Source of the DNA: Bacteroidota bacterium | GTDB taxonomy: Bacteria; Bacteroidota; Ignavibacteria; UBA10030; SZUA-254 | Length of the DNA stretch: 64,000 nucleotides | Assembly: GCA_036522515.1 (NCBI GenBank) | Contig: DATDFQ010000043.1 | Location: 248,001-312,000 of the forward strand | Direction of reading: 5' to 3' | The notes under the pieces: model-generated | What the model was told of the DNA's origin: nothing | The model's database searches: none | The model's input: only the letters and a program-made list of their open reading frames with translations | Shown here: piece after piece, positions 34,129 to 43,078 of the stretch | How positions within the stretch are numbered: the first letter of the stretch is position 1 | Layout: every line of letters begins with the position of its first letter | Made by a program: the position numbers and the translations under genes

Positions 34129-35688
34129 TTAGTGGGTTTCTGAAAAACGATTCTCGACCTGGGAATTAACGACCTTCTCCTTTTCGACTTTCGCCACGAG
34201 CGCCTGGAAGACGGTCTGCTGGAGGTAGGTTACTTTCGCCGGCGTCAAGCCCAGATACTTATCGGCCTGGTTGATGACAAAATCGCTCGTCGCACAGAGG
34301 TATTCTTTTCCGTCGGCGACCTCCTCCCCGCCGATTTTCAGCTGCTGGATGACCGGTTTCCCGTCGACGCTTTTCCAGGAGCAGGCGAGGCCCGATAATT
34401 GAATACCCGACTTGAGGTCGACAAGCGACTGGAGATAGCGTTGAGCGAACGCGCGCAGTTCCGACCCCGAGATCTTGAAGGTGCAGAGGGTGTTGCGGAA
34501 CGGCAGGATTTCAAAGATGCCGAGCTTCGTGATCGGGCCGGCCCGGAGATCGCTCCGGATCCCGCTGCTGTTGGTCACCCCCACCTGGGCCCCGGCCGAT
34601 TCTTTCATCGCGTCGGCGATGAAATCGCCGATATTGCTTTCGCTGCTCCCGCTTCTCTTCCAGTCGGTCGCGAGCGTCCCGATCTGCTGGGCGTAGTCCT
34701 TGTCGATCTTCGTTTTGGATTCGTCGATGAGCGAGGCCATTGCGTTCTCCGCCTTCGGATGCCTCGCCCAGAGGGGTATTAGTTTCCCGTCGTAGGAAGT
34801 CACCGCGTGGTGTTCGACCGTGAGGGTGAGCTCGCCCAGATTCTCACAGCTCGAACCCGTCTGGCAGATCAGGACGCCGTTGATTTGCTTGGGGGTCTTC
34901 AAGCGGGTATGGCTGTGGCCCCCGATGATGACATTGAGGCCGTGCGTCGAAACCGCCAGGATCGAATCCTCGTCGACCCCTTCGTGGGAGAGCGCCACGA
35001 TCAGGTCGGTTTGACCGGTGATCTTGTCGATGATCCGCTGCGTCACCTCGGCGGGCGGAAGGACCTTCAATCCCTTCAGGTTGTTGGTGTTCGTCAGTTG
35101 AAAAAGGTCATGCGCCATCAGGCCGATAATCCCCACCCGCAGGCCGCTCTTCTCCACGATGACATACTCCTTGTTTCCGAACGGGAACGCCCCCAGGGTA
35201 TCGGTGAGGTTGGCGCTGACGGTCGGGAACTTCTGGATCCCGATCAGCTGCCGGAGGTTCTCCTGCGAAATATCGAGGTCATGGTTGCCGATCGTCCACG
35301 CATCATATCCCGTCAGGTTCATCATTTCAAACAGCGCGCCGCCGGTCACCCCTTTGTAGTCGAGCTCCGAAATGGGCGTCCCGGTCATGATGTCGCCCCC
35401 GTCGAGGAGAAGCAGGGGTCCCTTCGCGCGCCGGATGCTGTCGACGGTCCACCAGAGCTCGTAGAATCCCCCCACCATCGGCTTGACGTCCGACCGGATC
35501 CAGAACGCCTCGTGCGGGAGGTACGCCGCGTGGATGTCGTTGGTGTGCAGAATGGTGAGCGACTTCGGCTGCGTGTGGACGCACGCCTGGAAGAGGAGCG
35601 CGAGGCAAAACAGGAGGCGAGGGACGCCCGCGCTCCGGGCGAGCCCGGAACGCCGGGAGGAAATCGAACGGAAATTCTTGCGGTTCAT
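34129..35688 (-). CDS. 5'-nucleotidase / UshA-family metallophosphatase, lipoprotein
   Basis: The protein is about 519 residues from the ATG chosen. A lipoprotein-like signal ends in LLFQAC (Cys36). The metallophosphatase domain has LTILHTNDIHAAYLP, LLDGGDIMTGTP, TIGNHDLDIS, ALSHEGVDEDS and IIGGHSHTRL. The C-terminal 5'-nucleotidase domain has the substrate-pocket motifs NSSGIRSDLRAG and FRNTLCTF. It hydrolyses extracellular or periplasmic nucleotides for salvage. Upstream in-frame codons would add a non-conserved tail. It lies between a tiny basic-protein gene and the P-loop gene on the same strand. Confidence 0.9.
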   Translation of the reverse strand: MNRKNFRSISSRRSGLARSAGVPRLLFCLALLFQACVHTQPKSLTILHTNDIHAAYLPHEAFWIRSDVKPMVGGFYELWWTVDSIRRAKGPLLLLDGGDIMTGTPISELDYKGVTGGALFEMMNLTGYDAWTIGNHDLDISQENLRQLIGIQKFPTVSANLTDTLGAFPFGNKEYVIVEKSGLRVGIIGLMAHDLFQLTNTNNLKGLKVLPPAEVTQRIIDKITGQTDLIVALSHEGVDEDSILAVSTHGLNVIIGGHSHTRLKTPKQINGVLICQTGSSCENLGELTLTVEHHAVTSYDGKLIPLWARHPKAENAMASLIDESKTKIDKDYAQQIGTLATDWKRSGSSESNIGDFIADAMKESAGAQVGVTNSSGIRSDLRAGPITKLGIFEILPFRNTLCTFKISGSELRAFAQRYLQSLVDLKSGIQLSGLACSWKSVDGKPVIQQLKIGGEEVADGKEYLCATSDFVINQADKYLGLTPAKVTYLQQTVFQALVAKVEKEKVVNSQVENRFSETH

Positions 35689-35778
35689 AAAGAGAATCGA
35701 GGTTGGTTGGAAATAATGACTCTCCCCCCCGCCCGCTGAGGGCGCCGGGGGGCACACCGGACGCAACGCTTGACCGCC

Positions 35779-35812
35779 CCTCCCGGCCGGAGCGAGAGCC
35801 TCGGCCGGGAGG
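35779..35812 (-). terminator. GC-rich hairpin between the COX24-type gene and the 5'-nucleotidase gene
   Basis: CCTCCCGGCC and GGCCGGGAGG form a perfect ten-pair stem around a 14-base loop, about 18 bases after the small gene. There is no T run, so it may be a weak or Rho-assisted terminator or a messenger-stabilising structure. Confidence 0.4.
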
Positions 35813-35829
35813 ATAACGGCGCTCTGTAC

Positions 35830-35925
35830 CTATCGGTTTTTCTTCTTGTGACGCATCTTACGCAATCGCTTTTTTCGCTTGTGGGTCGCCATTTTCCGGC
35901 GCAAACGTTTTTTGCCGCTTGGCAT
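35830..35925 (-). CDS. AURKAIP1/COX24-domain small basic protein (31 aa)
   Basis: This tiny gene encodes MPSGKKRLRRKMATHKR followed by KKRLRKMRHKKKNR and a TAG stop. The ATG is preceded by GGAGCGACCA, a fair ribosome binding site. The sequence matches the very short AURKAIP1/COX24-domain proteins found across Bacteroidota and relatives, which resemble the C-terminus of a mitochondrial small-subunit ribosomal protein. Ribosome association is likely but inferred. It lies nine bases after the zinc-ribbon/TPR gene on the same strand. Confidence 0.88.
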   Translation of the reverse strand: MPSGKKRLRRKMATHKRKKRLRKMRHKKKNR

Positions 35926-35934
35926 TGGTCGCTC

Positions 35935-36807
35935 CTATGATGATGATTCGATGGAAGAATGTTGCGTGACGAATTGTTTGGCCTTGCGGCCCACGTCCGA
36001 TGTCGAGTCGACCGCCACGCATTTCCTGAAAGACTCGAGGGCTTGTTCAAAGTCGCCTGTGTGGAAACGGATGATGCCGAGGTTAAACAGCGCCATCTGG
36101 TGCCGCGGCGCGACCGTGAGAGCCTTTTCCATGGCATCGCGGGCCGCGCCCAGGTATTCGCTCTTCCGTGTCGTATCCTCGAACGACAATTCAAAATACG
36201 ATGTCCCGAGGTCTACTCTTGCATCCGGGTTGGAAGGGTCAAGTTCGAGGTACCGTTCGTACATGGTAATCGCCTTCGGAAAGAGGCGGACGTCGTGGTA
36301 GAGGTTCGCAAGCCGGAGAGTCGATGCAGCGTCGCCGGGATTCGCGTCGACTGTCTGCTGGAGCGACCGGATTTCCTGCGCGGCGGCCGAGGCATGCGGG
36401 GAGGCGCCTTCCTGGGAGAGGCTGGAACTGTTCCGGGAGGACTTCACAATCACGAGAGTGGCGATGAGCGCGATGGCCAGGCCGAGGGTCAGCTTCCAGC
36501 TCTGAAGAGCCTTGAGCGGAGGGAGCCTGGAAGCCGGCGAGCCCTTCTCGGAGGACCGATGCCGCCCGGGAGCTGCGCCCGGCCGGAGCGCGGCTCCGCA
36601 CGATTCGCAATAGGCGGCTTCCGTTTCGTTTTTCTGACCGCAGAGTGGACAATTGAGGGGAGCGGCGTTCCCGGGCATCGACTCTCCGGCCCGGGGGGGT
36701 GCGGGCGGCAACCCCGCGGATTCAACCGGGGTCCCGCATGAGCCGCAATACTTGTCCGAGCCTGCGATTTCGTTACCGCAGTTCCCGCAAACGATCTTCG
36801 GAATCAT
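35935..36807 (-). CDS. Double zinc-ribbon membrane protein with TPR repeats
   Basis: The 290-residue protein begins with two zinc ribbons: Cys7/Cys10/Cys21/Cys24 (CGNCGNEIAG...YCGSCG) and Cys53/Cys56/Cys67/Cys70 (CPLCGQKN...YCESCG). A basic Pro-rich linker and one transmembrane helix follow (about 104-122, LTLGLAIALIATLVIVK). Tetratricopeptide-like repeats occupy about 150-285 (AASTLRLANLYHDVRLFPKAI, PDARVDLGTSYFEL, QMALFNLGIIRFHTGDFEQA). This topology puts the ribbons in the cytoplasm and the TPRs outside. The partners are unknown. It is followed by the COX24-type gene and preceded by the HU gene. Confidence 0.82.
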   Translation of the reverse strand: MIPKIVCGNCGNEIAGSDKYCGSCGTPVESAGLPPAPPRAGESMPGNAAPLNCPLCGQKNETEAAYCESCGAALRPGAAPGRHRSSEKGSPASRLPPLKALQSWKLTLGLAIALIATLVIVKSSRNSSSLSQEGASPHASAAAQEIRSLQQTVDANPGDAASTLRLANLYHDVRLFPKAITMYERYLELDPSNPDARVDLGTSYFELSFEDTTRKSEYLGAARDAMEKALTVAPRHQMALFNLGIIRFHTGDFEQALESFRKCVAVDSTSDVGRKAKQFVTQHSSIESSS

Positions 36808-36826
36808 TGTGCTATCCGGCGCGGGC

Positions 36827-37132
36827 TCACATCGGGGAGGGTTGAATTTTCTTCAAGTTTTCGTTGACGGATGTCCTGAGCTCCTTCGAGACCTTGAAAA
36901 AAGGGACGAAGTGTTCGTCAACCTGAACCTGGGCGCCGGTCCGGGGATTGCGGGCCATGCGTCCCTTGCGTTTCTTCGTCTTGAAGCTGCCGAAGCCGCG
37001 GATCTCGATGTTTTTCCCTTCCTTCAGCGCCTCGATCACGGTCTGGATGAACCCGTCGACCACGGCCTCGGTCTCGACTTTCGTCAGACCGGTCCCCGAT
37101 GCGATATGATCGACAATATCTGCTTTCGTCAA
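36827..37132 (-). CDS. HU/IHF-family DNA-binding protein
   Basis: The 101-residue histone-like protein starts at TTG after a strong ribosome binding site (AAAGGAGACTTGCT). MTKADIVDHIASGTGLTK, EALKEGKNIEIRGFGSFKTKKR and the DNA-clamp arm GRMARNPRTGAQVQV are diagnostic. The C-terminal tail is slightly extended over E. coli HU (90). It bends and compacts DNA as a dimer. It lies between sppA and the zinc-ribbon/TPR gene. Confidence 0.94.
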   Translation of the reverse strand: MTKADIVDHIASGTGLTKVETEAVVDGFIQTVIEALKEGKNIEIRGFGSFKTKKRKGRMARNPRTGAQVQVDEHFVPFFKVSKELRTSVNENLKKIQPSPM

Positions 37133-37188
37133 AGCAAGTCTCCTTTGTGAAATTGGACATTGCCCGCGCCGTCGTGGCGGGGGCGTGG

Positions 37189-38100
37189 CTAGAACCCGTG
37201 CGACATCCGGTATTGCAAAATCGGTTTGTTGAGCAACTCGTCCTTCAGGCCGAGAAAGTCCGGGATTTTTGTTTCGCCGAACACGCGCTCGAAGAGGGAT
37301 AACCCCCGCCGCCGTTCTTTGACGACCGTCGGTTCTCCCCGTATTCCCGCGAGCTTCGCCGCGATCGCGATGGCGTCCTCGTACGTCCCGAGCGTATCGA
37401 CCAGTCCCATCGAAACGGCCTCCTCGCCGGTAAAAACCCTCCCGTCGGCAAACCCGACGACGGAGTCGTGGTCCAGACCACGCTCGTCTTCGACAACCGC
37501 GATAAACTGTCGATGGACCTCATTCATGAGGGCTTGAAAATAGGATTTATCCTCGCGTGTCATTTTTCGGAACGGGCTTCCGGAATCCTTGTATCTTCCG
37601 CTCTTGATCGTGTTCTCTTCGATGCCGATTTTGGTCAACAGCGGATCGAATCTCATGAACTGGGAAATGACTCCGATGCTCCCGGTGAGGGTTCCCGGGT
37701 TCGCGACGATTCTATTCGCCGCGCAGGAAACATAGTAGCCCCCGCTCGCGGCCAGGGCGCCCATCGAGACCACGACCGGCTTGCCGTGATCCCTCGTTTT
37801 TCTTACTTCCTCATAGATCTCCTGGCTTGCGACGACCCCGCCGCCCGGTGAGTCGACGCGAAACAGGATCGCCTTGATCGAACTGTCGTCCCTGTACTTT
37901 TTGAACAGCTTTACCGGTTCCTCGGAGCTGAATATCTCGCCTTGCAATTCAACGATTGCAATCTTCTCGCCGTTTCCACGAATCTCCTCGGTCTCAGAGC
38001 TCCCCATCTTGAGGAGAAGCAGGAACAAGAGGGTCATTCCCATTCCGACCGCGACGAGACCGCCAAGGATCACGAGAAACCATTTCGTCGAATTCTTCAT
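37189..38100 (-). CDS. sppA: Signal peptide peptidase SppA, short (36K) type
   Basis: The 303-residue membrane-anchored serine protease has one transmembrane segment at about 8-31. The catalytic Ser119 lies in MGALAASGGYYVSCAANRI, and the general-base Lys171 in SGRYKDSGSPFRKM, at the spacing known for Bacillus SppA. RVDSPGGGVVASQE and GSIGVISQF complete the signature. It degrades leftover signal peptides in the membrane. The gene has a near-consensus promoter at 38166-38194 and leads into the HU gene. Confidence 0.94.
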   Translation of the reverse strand: MKNSTKWFLVILGGLVAVGMGMTLLFLLLLKMGSSETEEIRGNGEKIAIVELQGEIFSSEEPVKLFKKYRDDSSIKAILFRVDSPGGGVVASQEIYEEVRKTRDHGKPVVVSMGALAASGGYYVSCAANRIVANPGTLTGSIGVISQFMRFDPLLTKIGIEENTIKSGRYKDSGSPFRKMTREDKSYFQALMNEVHRQFIAVVEDERGLDHDSVVGFADGRVFTGEEAVSMGLVDTLGTYEDAIAIAAKLAGIRGEPTVVKERRRGLSLFERVFGETKIPDFLGLKDELLNKPILQYRMSHGF

Positions 38101-38165
38101 CTCTCCGACGATTCCCTCATGTTATTATGCAAAAAAACAACCATAACTCATTGATTTTTCAGCAT

Positions 38166-38194
38166 ATTATACGAAACCAGAGAATAAAAGTCAA
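38166..38194 (-). promoter_or_regulatory. Promoter of sppA
   Basis: TTGACT and a perfect TATAAT are 17 bases apart on the minus strand. The predicted start is near 38159, giving a leader of about 58 bases before the sppA ATG. Confidence 0.75.
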
Positions 38195-38211
38195 CACCCC
38201 CCCATTAATGC

Positions 38212-38255
38212 AAAACGGATAACCTCCCGGGCTCGCCCGGGCGCAGGTTATCCGT
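38212..38255 (-). terminator. Second, large hairpin terminator after hsp20
   Basis: ACGGATAACCT pairs with AGGTTATCCGT, with an inner CCCGGG/CCCGGG stem, and the minus strand then reads TTTTG. It lies about 60 bases beyond the hsp20 stop and just before the sppA promoter, so it insulates sppA from hsp20. Confidence 0.8.
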
Positions 38256-38271
38256 CTTGACAGCTGTCATC

Positions 38272-38293
38272 GAAAAAGCCCTGAGAGCGGGCT
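38272..38293 (-). terminator. First terminator after hsp20
   Basis: The minus strand reads AGCCCGCTCTCAGGGCTTTTT: a five-pair stem AGCCC/GGGCT, seven-base loop and five T, about 24 bases after the hsp20 stop codon. It works in tandem with the larger hairpin at 38212-38255. Confidence 0.7.
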
Positions 38294-38316
38294 CATTCGG
38301 GGTCTAAGGCCGTTCG

Positions 38317-38796
38317 TTACTTGACCTTAACCTCGATCTCCTTCGGCTTCGTTTCCTCGATCTTCGGGAGCGTGATCGTGAGGATTCCGTTATCGTAGGA
38401 CGCTTCGATCTTGTCGCTTATGACTGAGGAAGGAAGCGTAAAGGATCGCTGGAACGTCCCGTAGGAACGCTCGATGCGATGGAAGTTATCCTCCTTCTTC
38501 TCAAGCTCCATTTTCTTCTCACCCCTGACCGTAAGCACGTCGTTTTTTGCCGTGATCTTAACGTCGTCCTTGCTCACTCCGGGAAGTTCCACCTTCACGA
38601 AGTAATCTTTCTCCCGCTCGATAATATCCACCGCGGGAATCCAGAATGAGGACCGGTCGTCGCTGCTGGCTCCGGTCCGGACACGATCGAATATCCGGTC
38701 TATCTCGCGCTGCATGTTCGTGAACTCGAGTCCCAGGTCATCCATGGGATGCCAGGGGGCAATTTGATTCAAGGGCGCCCATCTGATTAGTGTCAT
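38317..38796 (-). CDS. Hsp20/alpha-crystallin small heat-shock protein
   Basis: The 159-residue protein has the alpha-crystallin domain (about 50-145): FWIPAVDIIEREKDYFVKVE, LPGVSKDDVKITAKNDVLTV, the ERSYGTFQRSFTLPSSV segment and a C-terminal ILTITLPK (I-x-I/L interaction motif). It is an ATP-independent chaperone that holds unfolding proteins. The ATG follows AAAGGAGATAACTACA, a strong ribosome binding site. Upstream, TTGAAA lies 17 bases from AGATAT, a weak promoter candidate. Nothing else was found in the 230-base gap to trxB. Two terminators follow. Confidence 0.95.
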   Translation of the reverse strand: MTLIRWAPLNQIAPWHPMDDLGLEFTNMQREIDRIFDRVRTGASSDDRSSFWIPAVDIIEREKDYFVKVELPGVSKDDVKITAKNDVLTVRGEKKMELEKKEDNFHRIERSYGTFQRSFTLPSSVISDKIEASYDNGILTITLPKIEETKPKEIEVKVK

Positions 38797-39029
38797 TGTA
38801 GTTATCTCCTTTCGAATGAATTTATTGGTACATATCTCATTTCAGAGAAAAGAGTTTCAACTACTGTGCCAACGGATTCCCCGAAAAATCCTTGGGAAGG
38901 GGCGCATTTTAAACGGAGGGTGGGAGGAGGGAGTCCTTGCGCGGACATTTTGACAGCCCGGAGGAGGGCGGAACGTCAGGGGTGAGACAATTTGTCAAGC
39001 AAGCCGGACACAGGGCGGGGCATGCCCCC

Positions 39030-39977
39030 TTACTGATGATGCAGGCTCTCCAGATACTTTTCTGCATCCATGGCTGCCATGCAGCCTGTCCCTGCCGCCG
39101 TTACCGCCTGGCGGTATTTGGAGTCTGCGACATCTCCCGCAGCGAAGACTCCCGGAACGCTCGTCTGTGTGGAACCGTTCTCGACAAGGAGATATCCGCC
39201 CGGCGTCATGGGGAGCTGACCCTTGAAGATTTCCGTATTCGGAACGTGGCCGATTCCCATGAACAGGCCGTGTGTCGGGAGGTCGGAAACCTCGCCCGTC
39301 TTGAGATTTCGGACTCTGACCGCCGTGACCTTCTTTCGCCCTTCCTCCTGCCGGCCGAGCACCTCCTCGATCTGGGCGTTCCAGAGGAAAGAGATCTTCG
39401 GGTTCCTCTGTGCCCTCTCCTGCATGATCTTTGAGGCGCGCAGCGTATCCCGCCGGTGCACGATCGTCACCTTCGAGGCGAATTTTGTGAGAAAATTCGA
39501 CTCTTCCATCGCCGTGTCGCCCCCCCCGACGACCACCACCTCGAGTCCGCGGAAAAAGAAGGCGTCACAGGTGGCGCACGCCGAGACGCCATAGCCCATG
39601 TATTCTTTTTCCGACGGAAGGCCCAGCCACTTTGCCGATGCCCCCGTCGCTATGATCACGGAGTCCGCGGTGTACTCCCTCTGGCTGCAATGGATCCGGA
39701 ACGGTCTCCCCGAAAAATCCACTTTCGTCACATCCTGAAAGAGGGTCGTGACATCGAACCGCTGCGCCTGTTTGCGGAAAAGCTCCATCAGCTCGGGGCC
39801 GAGTATTCCCTGGGGAAAGCCGGGATAGTTCTCCACCTCGGTCGTGATCGTGAGCTGGCCCCCGGGCTGGATCCCCTCGAACACAAGCGGTTTAAGATTT
39901 GCGCGCCCGGCGTAAAGGGCTGCGGTCAGGCCCGCCGGGCCTGACCCGATGATAATAAGCTTATGATGATTTTCCAT
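39030..39977 (-). CDS. trxB: Thioredoxin reductase
   Basis: The 315-residue flavoprotein has the FAD motif IIIGSGPAGLTAALYAGR, the redox-active Cys134-A-T-Cys137, the NADPH motif VVVVGGGDTAMEESNFLTKF followed by HRRDTLRAS, and the late FAD motif GVFAAGDVADSKYRQ. It reduces thioredoxin with NADPH. I chose the ATG after AGGACGGGCG; an ATG eight codons upstream is possible. The gene overlaps queG by 17 bases and ends the six-gene redox run starting with DUF309. Confidence 0.95.
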   Translation of the reverse strand: MENHHKLIIIGSGPAGLTAALYAGRANLKPLVFEGIQPGGQLTITTEVENYPGFPQGILGPELMELFRKQAQRFDVTTLFQDVTKVDFSGRPFRIHCSQREYTADSVIIATGASAKWLGLPSEKEYMGYGVSACATCDAFFFRGLEVVVVGGGDTAMEESNFLTKFASKVTIVHRRDTLRASKIMQERAQRNPKISFLWNAQIEEVLGRQEEGRKKVTAVRVRNLKTGEVSDLPTHGLFMGIGHVPNTEIFKGQLPMTPGGYLLVENGSTQTSVPGVFAAGDVADSKYRQAVTAAGTGCMAAMDAEKYLESLHHQ

Positions 39978-40935
39978 CGCCCGTCCTGTCGTGCTGTTCA
40001 TCGCCGGCGAGAGCCTCCATCACGATTCTCGCATTTCTGACGAGCCCGTCCCGTTTCGTCCTCTTCATGGGGCTTTTCCTGAACCGGGCGCTGAATTCCT
40101 CCTGTGTGAGGGCTGAGATCTCCTTCAGATCCGGGGCGAGGTTCGACTCCCTCGGGTAAAACTCCTTCAGGCCGGCGGGCTTTGAAAACTTCGTATTCCA
40201 GGGACAGACATCCTGGCATATGTCGCAGCCGTAGATCCAACCCTCAAATTTGTTCCCGAGATCGGAGGGAATGGGGCCGCGGTGTTCGATCGTAAGATAA
40301 GAAATGCAGAGATTTGAATCGACCACATAGGGCTCCACGATCGCCTGTGTCGGGCAGGCCTCGATGCAGAGCGTGCAGCTGCCGCAACGGTCGACCGCCG
40401 GCAGATCGTACTCGAGCTCGAGGTCGAGGATGATCTCGCCCAGGAAGACCCATGACCCGTAATCTTCCGTAATGATATTCGTGTGCTTTCCGAGCCACCC
40501 GACGCCGGCGCGCTGCGCCCAGGCCTTCTCCATCACCGGCCCCGTATCGACATAGACCCTCGCCGCCACATCGGGCCTCCTGCTCTTGATGAAGTCAAGA
40601 AGGCCGTTCAGCCGGGATTCAACAAGCGCGTGATAGTCGTCGCCCCATGCGTAGCGGGAGACCTTGCCGGCCGACGGTTGAGCCGGGTGTTCGGCGGGGC
40701 TGAAGTAATTTATGGCGACGGAGATCAACGACCTCGCGCCGGGCACAATCTCCCGCGGGTCGGTTCGCCTCTCCCTCGCGGCCGCCATCCACGCCATGGT
40801 TCCCTGGTATCCCCGCGAGAGCCACTCGTCAAGCCCCCTCGATTCTTCCTCAAGCCGTCCCGCTCTGGCGATGCCGATTTTGTGAAAGCCGAGCTCCAGT
40901 GCCCTCTCCTTAATCTCCGCGGTCAGTCCCTTCAT
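39961..40935 (-). CDS. queG: Epoxyqueuosine reductase
   Basis: The 324-residue iron-sulfur/cobalamin enzyme shows GFHKIGIARAGRLEEES, a corrinoid-domain core with RYAWGDDYHALVESRLN, and two [4Fe-4S] sites, CGSCTLCIEACPTQAI and CDICQDVCPWN. It makes queuosine in tRNA from epoxyqueuosine, the last step of Q synthesis, using cobalamin. No other queuosine gene is adjacent. It overlaps the Rieske gene upstream by four bases (ATGA) and trxB downstream, so all three are likely co-translated. Need for cobalamin links it with the B12 import genes at 53267-56322. Confidence 0.95.
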   Translation of the reverse strand: MKGLTAEIKERALELGFHKIGIARAGRLEEESRGLDEWLSRGYQGTMAWMAAARERRTDPREIVPGARSLISVAINYFSPAEHPAQPSAGKVSRYAWGDDYHALVESRLNGLLDFIKSRRPDVAARVYVDTGPVMEKAWAQRAGVGWLGKHTNIITEDYGSWVFLGEIILDLELEYDLPAVDRCGSCTLCIEACPTQAIVEPYVVDSNLCISYLTIEHRGPIPSDLGNKFEGWIYGCDICQDVCPWNTKFSKPAGLKEFYPRESNLAPDLKEISALTQEEFSARFRKSPMKRTKRDGLVRNARIVMEALAGDEQHDRTGDGKSS

Positions 40936-41252
40936 GCGGATTCAGCCGGTAGTTCGACCAGCAGGTCCCCGCCTTCCTCACGCACGGCATACCTGGCGAC
41001 CCGACCCTCCCCTGTCATCGCTTTTCCGGTGCGGAGGTCGTACACCCACCCATGCATAGGACAGGTCACCGTGCAATCCTCGACCAGGCCTTTATGGAGC
41101 ATGGAGAAATGCTGGTGTGAACAGACATTATTCAGGGCGATGACTTCACCCTCGCAGCGAAATATAGCGATGTCAAGCCCCCGGACATGCACCATCTTTC
41201 CGCCGGCGCCCTTCAGCTCTGCAAGGGAGGCAATCTTCACAAATTCCATCAT
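40932..41252 (-). CDS. Rieske [2Fe-2S] domain protein (NirD/assimilatory ferredoxin-like)
   Basis: The protein is about 106 residues, starting MMEFVKIASLAELK. The Rieske cluster ligands are in VCSHQHF and TCPMHGWVYDL, separated by 16 residues. It has no membrane segment, so it is a soluble NirD- or dioxygenase-ferredoxin-type electron carrier. The start could be eight residues earlier. It overlaps queG by four bases and follows the MBL hydrolase gene by about 40 bases. Its placement suggests that it delivers electrons to a neighbour, possibly QueG, but this is inference. Confidence 0.9.
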   Translation of the reverse strand: MMEFVKIASLAELKGAGGKMVHVRGLDIAIFRCEGEVIALNNVCSHQHFSMLHKGLVEDCTVTCPMHGWVYDLRTGKAMTGEGRVARYAVREEGGDLLVELPAESA

Positions 41253-41291
41253 GGGATTCCCCGCCTTATACAACATTGGAAGGTTCCCCGA

Positions 41292-42137
41292 TCACTCCCA
41301 CCCTGCGGACGAATCAAGCTGAAAACCCTTTTCCGTCCGTTTGACGCGACCTGCGATCACCCTGGGGTCATGCTCAAAAAACAGCAGCCAGCCCTCTTCC
41401 GACGCGCGGGGGAGGATCTTCTTCTTTTCTTCGAGGGTCACGAGCGGCCTCAGATCGTAGGCCATGATGTACGGGAGCGGAATATGGGAAGTGGTGGGGA
41501 ACAAGTCACAGCAAAAGAGCAACGACGCCGACCCGTCCGAAATGAACGGCAACTGGAGCGAGGTGGTATGGCCGTTGATCACCACCAGCGAAATGCCGGG
41601 GAAGAGTTCGCATTCCCCGTCGACGAAATCGAGCACGCCGTGATCCTTGAGCGGCATGAAATCGTCCGGCATGAAGCTCCCCCGGTCTTTTTCCGAGGGG
41701 GCCAGCGCATGGTTCCAGTGGGCCCTCTGGACGTAGTAGCGCGCCTTCGGAAAGGCCGGCCTGAGAGCGCCATTCTCGCGAAGGGTCGATCCCCCCGCGT
41801 GATCGAAATGAAGGTGCGTCAGGATCACGTCCGTGATATCGGAGGGGTCGAGGCCGTGAGCGCGGAGCGAGCGGGTGAGCTCCGTGCCGCTCGTATCGAG
41901 CCGGTAGATATCGGTCTGCCTTTCCGTGAACTTCGAACCGTTGCCGTTATCGACCAGGATTGTTCTTCCCCGGCCCGAGATCAGCAAAGCCCGCGCCGCA
42001 AGCTCGATCCGGTTTCGCTCGTCGGGCGGATTTGTTCCGGACCAGAGGGCTTTCGGGACGACTCCGAACATCGCTCCTCCGTCGAGGCGGAACCTTCCGG
42101 TTTCGATGGGATGCACCTCATAACCGGCGAGGGTCAT
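41292..42137 (-). CDS. MBL-fold metallo-hydrolase
   Basis: The protein is about 281 residues from the ATG chosen; an earlier in-frame start would add a Gly/Ser-rich tail. The metallo-beta-lactamase motif HLHFDHAGG is followed by metal His in INGHTTSLQLPF, Asp in FCCDLFPTTSHI and the last His in FFEHDPRVIAG. The type resembles AHL-lactonase-like or general MBL hydrolases with a long N-terminal strand (ETGRFRLDGGAMFG). The substrate is not predictable. It lies within the redox operon, preceded by the ferredoxin gene 123 bases upstream. Confidence 0.88.
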   Translation of the reverse strand: MTLAGYEVHPIETGRFRLDGGAMFGVVPKALWSGTNPPDERNRIELAARALLISGRGRTILVDNGNGSKFTERQTDIYRLDTSGTELTRSLRAHGLDPSDITDVILTHLHFDHAGGSTLRENGALRPAFPKARYYVQRAHWNHALAPSEKDRGSFMPDDFMPLKDHGVLDFVDGECELFPGISLVVINGHTTSLQLPFISDGSASLLFCCDLFPTTSHIPLPYIMAYDLRPLVTLEEKKKILPRASEEGWLLFFEHDPRVIAGRVKRTEKGFQLDSSAGWE

Positions 42138-42260
42138 GGACGCGTCATGCCGGGACTCTCCCGACCGGGTTCCTCCCGAGGGAGGCCCGATCCGGATCCC
42201 GGCCCAGGACATGCCGGGATGGCGAGGAAGGAAAGGACTGCGACACCGCCCGTCCGCGCG

Positions 42261-42987
<727 letters not shown>

Positions 42988-42994
42988 ATGCGTG

Positions 42995-43024
42995 AGTATA
43001 CGAAAAAAATCGGTGGATTTCCAA
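42995..43024 (-). promoter_or_regulatory. Promoter of the DUF309-ferredoxin-QueG operon (leaderless arrangement)
   Basis: TTGGAA and TATACT are 18 bases apart on the minus strand. The -10 box ends seven bases before the DUF309 ATG, so transcription would start at the start codon itself. Confidence 0.55.
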
Positions 43025-43078
43025 CGGAGACGGGTCAGATTGGGTGGTGGGTGAATTTCGACAGCCGAACCGAACAAA

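Noticed and set aside
38258-38269. Palindrome TGACAGCTGTCA between the two hsp20 terminators
   Set aside because: It is only 12 bases, is in a transcribed tail between terminators and has no partner site.
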